Shown here piece by piece: positions 1 through 8,710 of a stretch of DNA of 64,000 nt (positions are counted from its first letter, which is position 1; each line of letters begins with the position of its first letter). Source of the DNA: Flavobacteriales bacterium (GTDB lineage Bacteria > Bacteroidota > Bacteroidia > NS11-12g > UBA9320); contig JACJZW010000014.1 of NCBI GenBank assembly GCA_020635355.1, forward strand, positions 16,456-80,455. The letters run 5' to 3'. Below the pieces are notes generated by a model. That model was given only the letters and a program-made list of their open reading frames with translations. It did no database searches and was not told the DNA's origin. The position numbers and the translations under genes were made by a program.

Positions 1-725
1 TCAAACATGAGCAGCAATCCACCACCGAGAAGTACCGGGAAGGATAACAGACCCAAAATCGCTGTCAACAAGAAGGCCCAAATGGTCAACGGCAGTCTGT
101 TCATAGACATACCTTTTGTACGCATATTCAACACCGTGGCGATGTAATTGATGCCACCCAACAGAGCCGATACAATGAACAGGATAATGGCGGTTAACCA
201 AAGCGTCATACCTAAACCGGAACCCGGCATGGCCTCTGCTACGGCAGAAAGCGGTGGGTAAACGGTCCATCCACCTGAAGCAGGTCCGGTCTCAACAAAC
301 ATGGACGACATCAGAACCACGCTCGAAAGAAAGAAGAACCAATACGAAAGCATGTTCATAAAAGGCGATGCCATATCACGAGCGCCCACTTGCAATGGGA
401 TCAATAGGTTCGAGAAGGTACCACTCAATCCGGCCGTCAATACGTAAAATACCATGATGGTACCGTGAATGGTTACAAGCCCCATGTAGAATCCTGAATC
501 AAGTCGTCCTTCTGGTGCCCACTTGTCACCAAACAACCAATTCAGAATCGGGAAATGTGAATCCGGCCAGGCAAGCTGGAGACGGAATAGAATGGACATG
601 GCCACACCAACAACCCCCATAATAATACCTGTAATCAGGAATTGCTTGGAGATCATCTTGTGATCCATACTGAAAACGTACTTCGAAAGGAAGGTCTCTT
701 TGTGATGTCCGTGATCGTTACTCAT
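1..725 (-). CDS. ctaD: Cytochrome c oxidase subunit I, 5' part (3' end outside window)
   Basis: The catalytic subunit of an aa3-type terminal oxidase in the inner membrane reduces O2 and pumps protons. Only about 241 N-terminal codons are in the window; the gene continues past base 1. Translating the minus strand from the ATG at 723-725 gives a His-rich start (MSNDHGHHKE), then hydrophobic segments including ITGIIMGVVGVAMSILFRL and a TIHGTIMVFYVL stretch. In this family that stretch carries the conserved low-spin haem a histidine. A later TM segment contains NYIATVLNMRTKGM, typical of COX1 before helix V. The COX2 gene lies 25 bases upstream on the same strand, so the two are probably co-transcribed. 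The CuB/haem a3 ligands would lie beyond the window and could not be checked. Confidence 0.95.
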   Translation of the reverse strand, partial: MSNDHGHHKETFLSKYVFSMDHKMISKQFLITGIIMGVVGVAMSILFRLQLAWPDSHFPILNWLFGDKWAPEGRLDSGFYMGLVTIHGTIMVFYVLTAGLSGTFSNLLIPLQVGARDMASPFMNMLSYWFFFLSSVVLMSSMFVETGPASGGWTVYPPLSAVAEAMPGSGLGMTLWLTAIILFIVSALLGGINYIATVLNMRTKGMSMNRLPLTIWAFLLTAILGLLSFPVLLGGGLLLMF

Positions 726-750
726 CTTCTTATCTTCAGGGGTTTGTTAC

Positions 751-2547
751 TTAATTGAGTACAATGGTTGGTGTGGTTTCAGTTGGTTCTTCTGAACCGC
801 CCGTTTCTGCTGCAGGAGCTGATGGCGCTGCTTCCTCGGCTTTGGCAAAGGATGATTTTTGCTCGCGCATCCATGTGTCATATTCTTTTTGGCTTTCCAC
901 CACAATCTTGATCTTCATGTTGAAGTGAGAGTTTCCACAGATCTTGTTACAGATGATGTGATAATCGAAATTCTCGTCCCGCAATTCAGCGCGTCGTTCG
1001 GCGGTGGTTTTGATTGGTTTGAATGTGAATTGGGTAGGTATACCCGGAACCACGTTCATTTGAGCGCGGAACTCCTTCATCAAAGCGGAGTGAATAACAT
1101 CACGTGAACGGAATTTGAAGGTAACCGGTTTGTTCACAACGAGGTGAATCTCTTCACCTACGATGTCGTCCATTGCGGCTTCGGTAAAGATGGCTTTCGC
1201 CTGAAGCGCCTCTTTAACGCGTTTGATTTGTGTTGTTCTTCGTCGGATTTGTAGTCGGAGATGTGCTTCAGCAGAACCTGATTCAATGTCTTCGATTTGC
1301 TTGAGATGATTGGCGCGATCTTTACCCACCAAACCACCGAGGGTTGATTTCAATTTGCCCAAATCAGCTGGAAGCTTTTCGATGGCCTCTTCAAAAGCAA
1401 CAATATCTTTTTCCAACTCACCCAACAAGGTCTCTGCTTTGTAATCAACAGCCACCCCCAATGGGTTACTGATTTCAGAGATCAAGTTGTAATTGGCATT
1501 TCCCAATTTGCCATCGGCACCGGGATATCGCACTTTCCAGGCAAACTGATGGGCAAATACTTCGATGGTAGCTGTGCCTTCTTCAGGTGTTTTGTTAATG
1601 GATCGCCAGGCATTCAAACCACCGAGAACCAGAAAGGTCAGCACGATGGCCGGAACGATGGTCCAGATTAATTCCAACTTATCGTTTTCCGGGTAGTAGA
1701 GGGCTTTAACACCTTTCTTCTGACGGTATTTGAAGGCAAAATAGAACAGGGCAATCTGCGTCACGAAGAACACAATACCGGTGAAGATGAAGGTAAGCTT
1801 CATCATGGCGTCGATGTTGTGTCCATGCTCGGAACTGGCATTGGATAACAGCGTATACTTTCCGTGAATGGATAATTCATAGAGACCGGCACTCATTCCG
1901 AGGATCAGGAAGAACAGCATCAAGGTAGCGTTCACATTGTTCCATGGAATAACTTCCCGTCCGGTGAGCTTTCCAACCAGATCAATGGTTCGAACAATCA
2001 CCAATACCACGACGAATACAATGATGGCCAGCAGCAACAACAACCAATTGGTTTTGTTGAAGAGCGACTCATCTACCGGAGGGGCCGGAGGAGCAACATC
2101 CATTCCAACACTTTTGATTGGACCGTTTTCCGTGTACATCAGGATGGACTTGATTTCTTCATCCGTCAAATCCGGGAACACGTTCATGGCCGTTCCGTTA
2201 AACTCATTGTAGATGGCGATGGCATCGGCATCTCCGGACAACCGAAGTTCATTGTTATTACGGATCCATTTCAGAAGCCATTCAACATCACGTCGACCTG
2301 TTACGTCTTTCAACGCCGGACCGGTCATTTTACGATCCAGGGCATGACAAGAAGAACATTTGGCTTTGAATAACTTTTCTCCTGCGTTGATGGTAGCCTC
2401 AGACACCTCCATACCAGTGGCACTGGATGTGATGTTTAATTGGGCTTGAGCAAAGGAGAAAGCAAAGATGAAAAAGAGCGTCGTAACGCCGAGCTTTAGA
2501 AATCGGTTTTGCATTCTTTTTGGCTTAACGATTTGTGTGTTATCCAT
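751..2547 (-). CDS. coxB: Cytochrome c oxidase subunit II with N-terminal cytochrome c domain
   Basis: This subunit receives electrons at the CuA centre and passes them to subunit I. It is a fusion: a signal peptide (about 13-36), a class I cytochrome c domain with haem motif CSSCH at 64-68 and a likely distal Met near 120, then TM helices (about 163-186, 203-225, 245-270, 293-312) and the CuA cupredoxin domain. CuA ligands are visible: His486, and CNKICGNSHFNM at 533-544 giving Cys533, Cys537, His541 and Met544. In Bacillus caa3 oxidases the cytochrome c domain is at the C-terminus; here it precedes COX2. About 90 residues of charged helical sequence (roughly 375-465) interrupt the cupredoxin domain. 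The first ATG (2547) is used; Met12 (2514) would also give a good signal peptide. Confidence 0.93.
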   Translation of the reverse strand: MDNTQIVKPKRMQNRFLKLGVTTLFFIFAFSFAQAQLNITSSATGMEVSEATINAGEKLFKAKCSSCHALDRKMTGPALKDVTGRRDVEWLLKWIRNNNELRLSGDADAIAIYNEFNGTAMNVFPDLTDEEIKSILMYTENGPIKSVGMDVAPPAPPVDESLFNKTNWLLLLLAIIVFVVVLVIVRTIDLVGKLTGREVIPWNNVNATLMLFFLILGMSAGLYELSIHGKYTLLSNASSEHGHNIDAMMKLTFIFTGIVFFVTQIALFYFAFKYRQKKGVKALYYPENDKLELIWTIVPAIVLTFLVLGGLNAWRSINKTPEEGTATIEVFAHQFAWKVRYPGADGKLGNANYNLISEISNPLGVAVDYKAETLLGELEKDIVAFEEAIEKLPADLGKLKSTLGGLVGKDRANHLKQIEDIESGSAEAHLRLQIRRRTTQIKRVKEALQAKAIFTEAAMDDIVGEEIHLVVNKPVTFKFRSRDVIHSALMKEFRAQMNVVPGIPTQFTFKPIKTTAERRAELRDENFDYHIICNKICGNSHFNMKIKIVVESQKEYDTWMREQKSSFAKAEEAAPSAPAAETGGSEEPTETTPTIVLN

Positions 2548-2607
2548 TAATAGTCAGGCAGTTGTGTAATTCGGTAGTCCGCACTACTTCCCTACCCAAA
2601 ATTTGAG

Positions 2608-2615
2608 CAAAAATA
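2608..2615 (-). promoter_or_regulatory. Candidate Bacteroidota -7 box (TATTTTTG) for coxB
   Basis: On the minus strand this octamer matches the Bacteroidota -7 consensus TAnnTTTG exactly, about 60 bases upstream of the coxB ATG. No well-spaced -33 TTG element is evident; the nearest TTG is only 15 bases away. It is supported by motif and position only. Confidence 0.3.
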
Positions 2616-2704
2616 GCCTCTTTTTTATACCAATGACTGAAATGGATACCTTTAATAAAAAGGCCAATTTATTTAGAACGAATACAAATTGATGACAATT
2701 GAAC

Positions 2705-2731
2705 AAACAAAAAGGGAGTCCGAAGACTCCC
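2705..2731 (-). terminator. Rho-independent terminator with UUCG tetraloop
   Basis: Read on the minus strand, a perfect 7-bp stem GGGAGTC/GACTCCC closes a TTCG tetraloop and is followed at once by TTTTTGTTTGTT. It lies about 155 bases beyond the stop codon at 2886, so it probably ends the leftward dapD-GT4-cvfB-OMP transcription unit before the coxB promoter. Confidence 0.85.
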
Positions 2732-2885
2732 TCTCTGCAACCAAAAACTAAAACTGAAATTTAATTTACCACTATTAAACTTGCTTTGGCTTGCTGATTT
2801 CTCAGCGTGCATCTTATAAACGCCTTGAGATTTAAATTGGTTGCGTGACTTTCGTCAAAGCAATGTCTAAATTTTTGGTAGTTTC

Positions 2886-3518
2886 CTAGAGCTTGACCGA
2901 GAGGCCTGCTCCAACCAAGTTGGGTGCGCCTAAATTGAATTCAAAGTGGCAGGCGATATGGTCCGTGAGGTAGGCCCGTCCGCCCAAGGCCGTGAAGCTG
3001 AAATTTGGTCGGGTGAAGGTGAATTTCGTGAGGACGTCCAATCGGTCGTCATTGGTATCGATGTTAATACCCCAAAAGATCATCCCCACACGCAGTCCAC
3101 TATAAAAATCTACGCGTTCATTTCCACCGTAATGAACCTTCGTAGAAAAGGAAATGTTGTTTCGTCGCATGGTGTACGGCACAACCCCCTCCCGAAGTTC
3201 ATTGTTCAAGGTGTACGCATAATCCAGATCGCCGTACAATTGTTGAGATGATGCCACCATTCCGATGCTCCACATGTCACTCAAACCATAATCATAACTT
3301 AGAACCACGGCAGGTTTGGAGTTGATGCCCACTGTTACCCGGTCAAAGGAATCCTTGAAGGATTTGCCATCCACGAAGGTTTTTAAGGCAGCACCTACCA
3401 CGGAGAAACCAATATCGCTGGTGATTACGCTTTCTCCCGAAGTCGTTTGAGCGAATGTTAAGATGGATTTACCCGGAACTATTAGGAAGAATAAACTGAT
3501 TGTTAGGAAGCGTTTCAT
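2886..3518 (-). CDS. Small outer-membrane beta-barrel-like protein
   Basis: About 210 residues, no specific family recognised. From the chosen ATG at 3518 the protein starts with a signal peptide (MKRFLTISLFFLIV...). The frame extends upstream to 3566, but that start would put 16 polar residues before the signal. The rest alternates polar and hydrophobic residues with many aromatic and Gly positions (for example YDYGLSDMWSIG, FYSGLRVGMIFWG) and ends in a hydrophobic/aromatic-rich strand (GAGLSVKL). These are features of small Bacteroidota outer-membrane barrels. It lies 52 bases downstream of cvfB on the same strand and just before a terminator, so it is probably the last gene of that operon. 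Ligand and role are unknown. Confidence 0.6.
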   Translation of the reverse strand: MKRFLTISLFFLIVPGKSILTFAQTTSGESVITSDIGFSVVGAALKTFVDGKSFKDSFDRVTVGINSKPAVVLSYDYGLSDMWSIGMVASSQQLYGDLDYAYTLNNELREGVVPYTMRRNNISFSTKVHYGGNERVDFYSGLRVGMIFWGINIDTNDDRLDVLTKFTFTRPNFSFTALGGRAYLTDHIACHFEFNLGAPNLVGAGLSVKL

Positions 3519-3570
3519 AAGCATCATTTTGGGATTCCTCACACTTATCGCGCCAGAGCTGGCCAATGAT

Positions 3571-4401
3571 TTATTTGAGGGAAATTTGATTCGGCCCGGG
3601 AACGATCAATTTCTTCTTGAACAAATTGCCAACGGCTTGCTTGAAATTTCGTTTGCTCATTCCAGTTAGTGCAATGATCTCATCCGGAGATGATTTATCG
3701 CCAACCGGAAGAGACCCATTTGGGCTGTCCTGAAGTTGTTTTAATAATCGTTCGGCGTGAACGTCCATACCCTTTCCGCCCCAGGGCTGTAAACGAATGT
3801 CGAGTTTGCCGTCGTCGCGCACTTTGCTAATCCAACCTGAAACGGATAAACCCGGAAACACATCCTGAAAGATTTCGTTCTGATACACGAGTCCTTCAAA
3901 CGACTGATTCACGATACAGTTCCATCCAATATCCGTGGGTTTGGTGAGGCTCACGTCAACCTGATCACCCGCTTGCAACGCGTCCGAAGGCTCCTGAAAA
4001 AATCGATTCAGGCGCATAGAGGCGAAGGGTCGGTTGGACTGTTCATCCAACTCAACGGCAACGGCAACTCGGTCACCGGGCTTCAAATTCCTGGTTTGTT
4101 CCCGATAGGGAAGAAGGAGGTCTTTTTCCAAACCCCAGTTCAGAAAGGCACCAATGGTTCCAACCGACGTAACATCCAAAAAACCTATCTGACCGCAATG
4201 AAGAATGGGTCGGTCAGTCACCGCAACTGGTCGGTCTTCGGAGTCTGTGTAGACAAACACCTCCAGCTCATCGCCTGGTTTGAGGTCATCTGAAACGTAT
4301 CGGTTAGGAAGTAGGATTTCCGTTCCTTCTTCATCGATCAGATAGATCCCAATGGTTGAAGGACGAGCGGCGGTTAGGGTATTTACACGACCAATTTTCA
4401 T
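3571..4401 (-). CDS. cvfB: CvfB/YitL-family S1-like RNA-binding protein
   Basis: 276 residues, the usual length for CvfB: tandem S1-like OB-fold domains followed by a C-terminal winged helix. The N-terminus (MKIGRVNTLTA) and the segments QIGFLDVTSVGTIGAFLNWG and PYREQTRNLKPGDRVAVAV match the typical CvfB S1 repeats. The last ~55 residues (SPDEIIALTGMSKRNFKQAV) form the predicted winged helix. Family members bind RNA and influence virulence-factor or stress gene expression in Firmicutes; the role in Bacteroidota is not established. The start ATG overlaps the stop of the upstream glycosyltransferase gene by four bases (ATGA), indicating translational coupling. Confidence 0.9.
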   Translation of the reverse strand: MKIGRVNTLTAARPSTIGIYLIDEEGTEILLPNRYVSDDLKPGDELEVFVYTDSEDRPVAVTDRPILHCGQIGFLDVTSVGTIGAFLNWGLEKDLLLPYREQTRNLKPGDRVAVAVELDEQSNRPFASMRLNRFFQEPSDALQAGDQVDVSLTKPTDIGWNCIVNQSFEGLVYQNEIFQDVFPGLSVSGWISKVRDDGKLDIRLQPWGGKGMDVHAERLLKQLQDSPNGSLPVGDKSSPDEIIALTGMSKRNFKQAVGNLFKKKLIVPGPNQISLK

Positions 4402-5498
4402 CTTGTTGACACCGATTGATACAGGTTGATATGCTCTTTAGCAATGGTATTTGCGTCATACAATGGTAGGCGTTGTTGTTGAGCATTCCTCAATTCATTA
4501 CGAACCTCCTCATGATGAAGGGCTTCCAGCGAAGCTGAGATGGAGGATTCATCTAATGGGTTGAAAAAATACTTCGAAGATCCGGTGACCTCTTCCATAC
4601 TGGTATTCGTCCCGGTTAAAACGGGTTTCCCGCAGGCCATTGCTTCCAGGGCCGGAATCCCAAATCCCTCATACTCACTGGGTAGTACTACGGCAGTGGA
4701 CGCCTCGTAAAATAATTTGAGATGCTCCGGTGAGGCGTCGGTGATGAGCTGAATGTCATTGCCTGATTGCTCAACCACTTGTCGCACGGCGTTCAGGGCA
4801 TCCCCAGGTTTTCCAACCAATACTAAGGGCAGCTTATCAATTATGGACAGATCCTGCCAAGCCTTGATTAGCCGAAGATGATTTTTTCGTTTTTCAAAAC
4901 TGCTGACACACAGAAGAAAAGCATTAGGAAGGTTATACTGCTTCCGGAATTGATCGAGATTTTCCCTGTTCGAACGGTGATAGAAGGCTTCATCACATGG
5001 CTGTCCAATCACTACCAGCTTATTGGAATGAACCGGTAACATGGCTTGGATGTCCTGGCGTGTGACCTCGCTGGTACAAATCACCACATTGGACATGCGC
5101 AAGGCATTGCGAAGTTTATACAGGTAGATTAATCGATCCCAAAAGGAATAGTACGATGGATACTTCAGAAAAATGAGATCGTGTACCGTGACCACCAATT
5201 TAGTTTGTCGCGGACGTAGCATCGGCAGTTCTGCACTCAAACCGTGATATACATCAAGATTGGCAGCTTCAATGGAAGCGGTAATGCCCACTTGCCGCCA
5301 AAAGAGCTTCTTTCCCTTCGCTGTTTTGAAGCTTATATTGGATTGGGTAGATGGAATCTCCGACGGAAGATCTCGATTGAAAAGGACGAAATCGTGATCG
5401 GGAAAATGAGTCGACAGCGAATGGACTAGACTACGGGAGTAATTGCCCAACCCTTTTTGGTTGTGAACATATCGCTTGGCGTCAAATCCAATCCGCAT
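4398..5498 (-). CDS. Family 4 glycosyltransferase (GT-B fold)
   Basis: A retaining sugar transferase of the GT4/Glycos_transf_1 type, 366 residues, cytosolic or membrane-associated. It starts MRIGFDAKRYVHNQKGLGNY, a common GT4 N-terminus with the glycine loop binding the acceptor side. The C-terminal Rossmann domain holds LLCVSSFEKRKNHLRLIKAW and the E-x7-E signature EGFGIPALEAMACGKPV, which binds the nucleotide sugar. Donor and acceptor cannot be read from sequence. It lies eight bases downstream of dapD and overlaps cvfB by four bases, so it is within a housekeeping operon and not in the glycan cluster near 46-60 kb. Confidence 0.9.
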   Translation of the reverse strand: MRIGFDAKRYVHNQKGLGNYSRSLVHSLSTHFPDHDFVLFNRDLPSEIPSTQSNISFKTAKGKKLFWRQVGITASIEAANLDVYHGLSAELPMLRPRQTKLVVTVHDLIFLKYPSYYSFWDRLIYLYKLRNALRMSNVVICTSEVTRQDIQAMLPVHSNKLVVIGQPCDEAFYHRSNRENLDQFRKQYNLPNAFLLCVSSFEKRKNHLRLIKAWQDLSIIDKLPLVLVGKPGDALNAVRQVVEQSGNDIQLITDASPEHLKLFYEASTAVVLPSEYEGFGIPALEAMACGKPVLTGTNTSMEEVTGSSKYFFNPLDESSISASLEALHHEEVRNELRNAQQQRLPLYDANTIAKEHINLYQSVSTR

Positions 5499-5506
5499 GG
5501 TGTGGT

Positions 5507-6322
5507 TTAGACCGCAACGTCAAAATCCCGCAGGGCGGAATTTAAACTGGTTTTCTTATCTGTGCTTTCTTTCCGCTGACCGATGATCAGTGCACAGGGT
5601 ACGTTGAACTTGCCGGCCGGAAATTCTTTGGTCAATGAACCGGGGATTACTACGGATCGTGGGGGCACTTCGCCCCGATACGTTACCGGTGAAGTTCCGC
5701 TAACATCAATGATTTTAGTGGATTTGGTCAGCGTTACGCCAGCTCCTATAACGGCTTCCTGGCCAATGTGAACTCCTTCCACAATGATGCTTCTGGAACC
5801 AATAAAGCAGTTGTCTTCGATGATCACAGGAGCGGCTTGAACAGGTTCTAAAACGCCTCCAATTCCAACGCCACCACTCAGGTGAACATTCTTTCCAATT
5901 TGAGCACACGAACCAACCGTAGCCCACGTATCTACCATGGTTCCGGAATCTACATACGCTCCAATGTTTACATAGCTGGGCATCATCACCACTCCACGTG
6001 CCAGATAGGCGCCATATCGTGCTACGGCATGGGGTACCACCCGAATACCCAATTCAGCATAATTCCGCTTGAGCTCCATTTTGTCGTGAAACTCCATGGG
6101 GCCTGCTTCCGTAACTTTCATTTCACGAATGGGGAAGTAGAGGATAACTGCTTTTTTAACCCAGTCGTTTACCTGCCATCCATCGGGAGTTGGCTGGGCA
6201 ACGCGGAGGTTACCGCTATCCAGATCGGCAATGACGCTGTTGATGATCTCTTTGTTTTCCGATTGTTTGAGCAAATCACGGTTGTCCCAAACCGATTCGA
6301 TGATTGATTGTCTGTTATCCAT
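5507..6322 (-). CDS. dapD: 2,3,4,5-tetrahydropyridine-2,6-dicarboxylate N-succinyltransferase
   Basis: Acylates tetrahydrodipicolinate with succinyl-CoA in the succinylase branch of lysine/meso-diaminopimelate synthesis (cytosol, trimer). The 271-residue length fits DapD. The helical N-terminal domain is followed by a left-handed beta-helix of hexapeptide repeats (about 105-205: VMMPSYVNIGAYVDSGTMVD, IGKNVHLSGGVGIGGVLEP, IGSRSIIVEGVHIGQEAVIG). The GGVGIGGVLEP segment is a DapD signature. The ATG overlaps the stop codon of the transketolase C-terminal gene by eight bases, so it is co-transcribed with it. DapD here implies DAP-type peptidoglycan. Confidence 0.97.
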   Translation of the reverse strand: MDNRQSIIESVWDNRDLLKQSENKEIINSVIADLDSGNLRVAQPTPDGWQVNDWVKKAVILYFPIREMKVTEAGPMEFHDKMELKRNYAELGIRVVPHAVARYGAYLARGVVMMPSYVNIGAYVDSGTMVDTWATVGSCAQIGKNVHLSGGVGIGGVLEPVQAAPVIIEDNCFIGSRSIIVEGVHIGQEAVIGAGVTLTKSTKIIDVSGTSPVTYRGEVPPRSVVIPGSLTKEFPAGKFNVPCALIIGQRKESTDKKTSLNSALRDFDVAV

Positions 6323-7274
6323 TCTTCCGAGCCATTACCTTCCCAACGGCATCCACAATATTTTGTTTGCCCAATCCGTATTTCTCCAGCAGTTGATCGG
6401 GAGTGCCGCTCTCACCAAATTGATCGTTTACGGCCACCATTTCCACTGGCGTAGGCTGATTACTTGCCAGCAGCTGGCAAACAGCATCACCCAATCCGCC
6501 GTTCATTTGATGTTCTTCGGCTGTTACAACACAACGGGTTTTGGCCACTGATTTAAGAATGGCCTGATCATCCAATGGTTTGATGGTGTGAATGTTAATT
6601 ACCTCACAGGACAAGCCCTGATCGGCTAGGATGGCGGCGGCTTCAATGGCCTTCCAAACCAAATGTCCGGTAGCAATAATGGTGACATCAGTACCTTCCT
6701 GAACCATCCATGCTTTACCAATAATGAAGGGTTGATTTGGATCTGTGAACACGGGCCATTTTGGCCGACCAAAGCGAAGATATACGGGGCCGTGATGTTC
6801 GGCAATGGCGATGGTTGCCGCCTTGGTTTGATTGTAATCACATGGATTGATGACTACCATATTCGGCAGCATTCTCATCATCCCGATATCTTCCAGAATC
6901 TGATGTGTGGCTCCGTCTTCTCCAAGTGTTAATCCGGCGTGCGAGGCACATATTTTTACATTCTTTTCGGAATACGCCACGGACTGACGAATCTGATCAT
7001 ACACCCGGCCTGTGGAGAAGTTGGCAAACGTTCCGGTAAATGGAATTTTACCTCCGGTTGCCAGACCTGCTGCCATGCCAATCATATTGGCTTCGGCAAT
7101 CCCGGCTTGAAAAAAACGTTCCGGAAATTCCTTCTGGAAGGCATCCATTTTGAGTGAACCGGTTAGGTCGGCACACAGGCCAACCACATTCGGGTTGGTG
7201 CGACCCAGTTCCAGTAATCCGGCACCAAAACCGGAGCGGGTATCTTTTTTATCGGTTACAACTAATCCATTCAT
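6315..7274 (-). CDS. Transketolase, C-terminal subunit (split transketolase)
   Basis: Carries the pyrimidine-binding (Pyr) and C-terminal domains of a two-gene transketolase, which transfers C2 units in the non-oxidative pentose phosphate pathway with TPP. 319 residues. ADLTGSLKMDAFQKEFPERF and FFQAGIAEANMIGMAAGLAT include the conserved Glu that activates TPP; FANFSTGRVYDQIRQSVAYS and SHAGLTLGEDGATHQ are typical Pyr-domain motifs. The TPP/Mg-binding half is at 8711-9556, with an unrelated VWA gene between them. Split transketolases are common in Bacteroidota; DXP synthase-like enzymes share this fold, but the two-gene arrangement and motifs favour transketolase. Confidence 0.93.
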   Translation of the reverse strand: MNGLVVTDKKDTRSGFGAGLLELGRTNPNVVGLCADLTGSLKMDAFQKEFPERFFQAGIAEANMIGMAAGLATGGKIPFTGTFANFSTGRVYDQIRQSVAYSEKNVKICASHAGLTLGEDGATHQILEDIGMMRMLPNMVVINPCDYNQTKAATIAIAEHHGPVYLRFGRPKWPVFTDPNQPFIIGKAWMVQEGTDVTIIATGHLVWKAIEAAAILADQGLSCEVINIHTIKPLDDQAILKSVAKTRCVVTAEEHQMNGGLGDAVCQLLASNQPTPVEMVAVNDQFGESGTPDQLLEKYGLGKQNIVDAVGKVMARKNG

Positions 7275-7295
7275 TGGGGTGTGATTGAGGGTTTG

Positions 7296-8663
7296 TCAGA
7301 GTGTTATGTTGGTGACCTTACCAGATTCGATCTCAAAGGTCTGATCTTTTGAATTAATAATGTTCTTTTCCTTCTTCATGCGTGCCACCAGGGCATAGGA
7401 TCCGGGCTGTAAGACCAGAACGGTATTTTTACCATTGATGTCCAGATTACAAACCCATTCATAGTCTCCTCCTTTGACACGGTAAATATCACCCACGTAG
7501 TCGGATCGCGTTACGAGGTTAAGCTTACCGGGTTGAAAAATCTTGAGGGTGGTTTTCTTACTCTGTTTGATCTCAACGCCTTCGTACCGAATGCGCGGGA
7601 GGGTGAGGATTTCAAGATCGTAGGTTCCAATGATCAATGGTTCAACGGTATTGAACTCCTGAACGTGAATAATCTGTTGGGTTTTAGGATCCAGAATTAA
7701 GGCATTCAATCGGGGATAGCCGGTTAATCCAGCTACTTCCAATCCCAGTGATCCCTGTGGGGCGGGGATGTCAATGGTGGTGTGTTTTCCGGGCAAAATT
7801 TCAACGTTGTTTTTGCGCACCGGCGGGATGGTGTGAACCAGGATATCGTAGTTATGGGCGGGATCCAGGTAGATGGTATCCGGAACACCTTTTTCGTTTA
7901 AGGTGTGCACTACGTTCTGAAGAAATTCCTTTGTCTTGGCATCGTAGAAACTGATGTTGACATCTGTTTCAGTGGGTTTATTGAACTTGTCCAGGAGATT
8001 AATCTGGCATGTAGTATTGTTAAGCGCCTGTGAAACAACTACCTCCAACACGTTTTCAAACGCTTCTTCCGTATTGGCCTCGAAGTACTTTCCAACACAA
8101 TCAAACTGAGCTTTGAAATCTTCCTGCAGTCCAATCCCGATGATAAAGGGCTTGAGAATGATGCCTTGTTTTTGAAGCGCCTGGGAAACGGCGCAGGGAT
8201 CGCCATCGCATTCCTCAATTCCATCGGTAATGAGGATAATGATGTTCCGGGAATTGGGTGTTCGCGGGAAGTCATAGGCCGCCTCTTGAAGCGAGTAGGC
8301 AATGAGCGTGGTTCCTCGAGGACGAATGCCCGTAATGGCTTCCTTAATGTCGTTGTGGTTGTCCTTGCCGAAGGCTACTTCCAACTTGGTGTCTGTACAC
8401 ACCTGTCGTTCCACCGGATACTGATGACCATAGACCCGAAGTGCCACTTCCACCTCGCTGAGTTGCTTGAGGCTATCCACCATGCGGCTCAAGAGTTTCT
8501 TAGCCACATTCACCCGGGTATCGTCGTCCATGCGGGAATACATCGATCGGGATGCATCGAGCAGAAACAAAATTCGGGTAGTTTGTTCAGGTTTCGGGCT
8601 CGTTTGTGCCAGTCCGGAAAAGGCAAAGAAGAGGGCTAGACCAAATGCAGCGATATGTTTCAT
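7296..8663 (-). CDS. Secreted von Willebrand factor A domain protein
   Basis: About 455 residues from the ATG at 8663, which gives a signal peptide (MKHIAAFGLALFFAFSGLAQ); the frame is open from 8693. The N-terminal half is a VWA domain: strand TRILFLLDASRSMYSRM carries the MIDAS DxSxS motif, GTTL the MIDAS Thr, and ILITDGIEECDGD the MIDAS Asp. This should bind a divalent cation and a protein partner in the periplasm or on the outer surface. The C-terminal ~220 residues are beta-rich and not assigned. The gene sits between the two transketolase halves, 21 bases from one and 47 from the other, all on the same strand. A functional link to carbon metabolism is not evident. Confidence 0.85.
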   Translation of the reverse strand: MKHIAAFGLALFFAFSGLAQTSPKPEQTTRILFLLDASRSMYSRMDDDTRVNVAKKLLSRMVDSLKQLSEVEVALRVYGHQYPVERQVCTDTKLEVAFGKDNHNDIKEAITGIRPRGTTLIAYSLQEAAYDFPRTPNSRNIIILITDGIEECDGDPCAVSQALQKQGIILKPFIIGIGLQEDFKAQFDCVGKYFEANTEEAFENVLEVVVSQALNNTTCQINLLDKFNKPTETDVNISFYDAKTKEFLQNVVHTLNEKGVPDTIYLDPAHNYDILVHTIPPVRKNNVEILPGKHTTIDIPAPQGSLGLEVAGLTGYPRLNALILDPKTQQIIHVQEFNTVEPLIIGTYDLEILTLPRIRYEGVEIKQSKKTTLKIFQPGKLNLVTRSDYVGDIYRVKGGDYEWVCNLDINGKNTVLVLQPGSYALVARMKKEKNIINSKDQTFEIESGKVTNITL

Positions 8664-8710
8664 GCATTGTTTATAACCCATTGAAGAATTCAAATATTGT
8701 TCCGGAGATT

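Larger units (their letters stand above)
2548..2885. other. Non-coding gap between coxB and the outer-membrane protein gene
   Basis: This 338-base AT-rich gap holds a candidate coxB promoter (2608-2615) and a strong minus-strand terminator hairpin (2705-2731). No open frame in it resembles a gene, and no RNA gene was recognised. Confidence 0.7.

Noticed and set aside
1..270. 89-codon minus-strand frame at the left edge
   Set aside because: Out of frame with cytochrome oxidase subunit I, whose reading continues through the edge.
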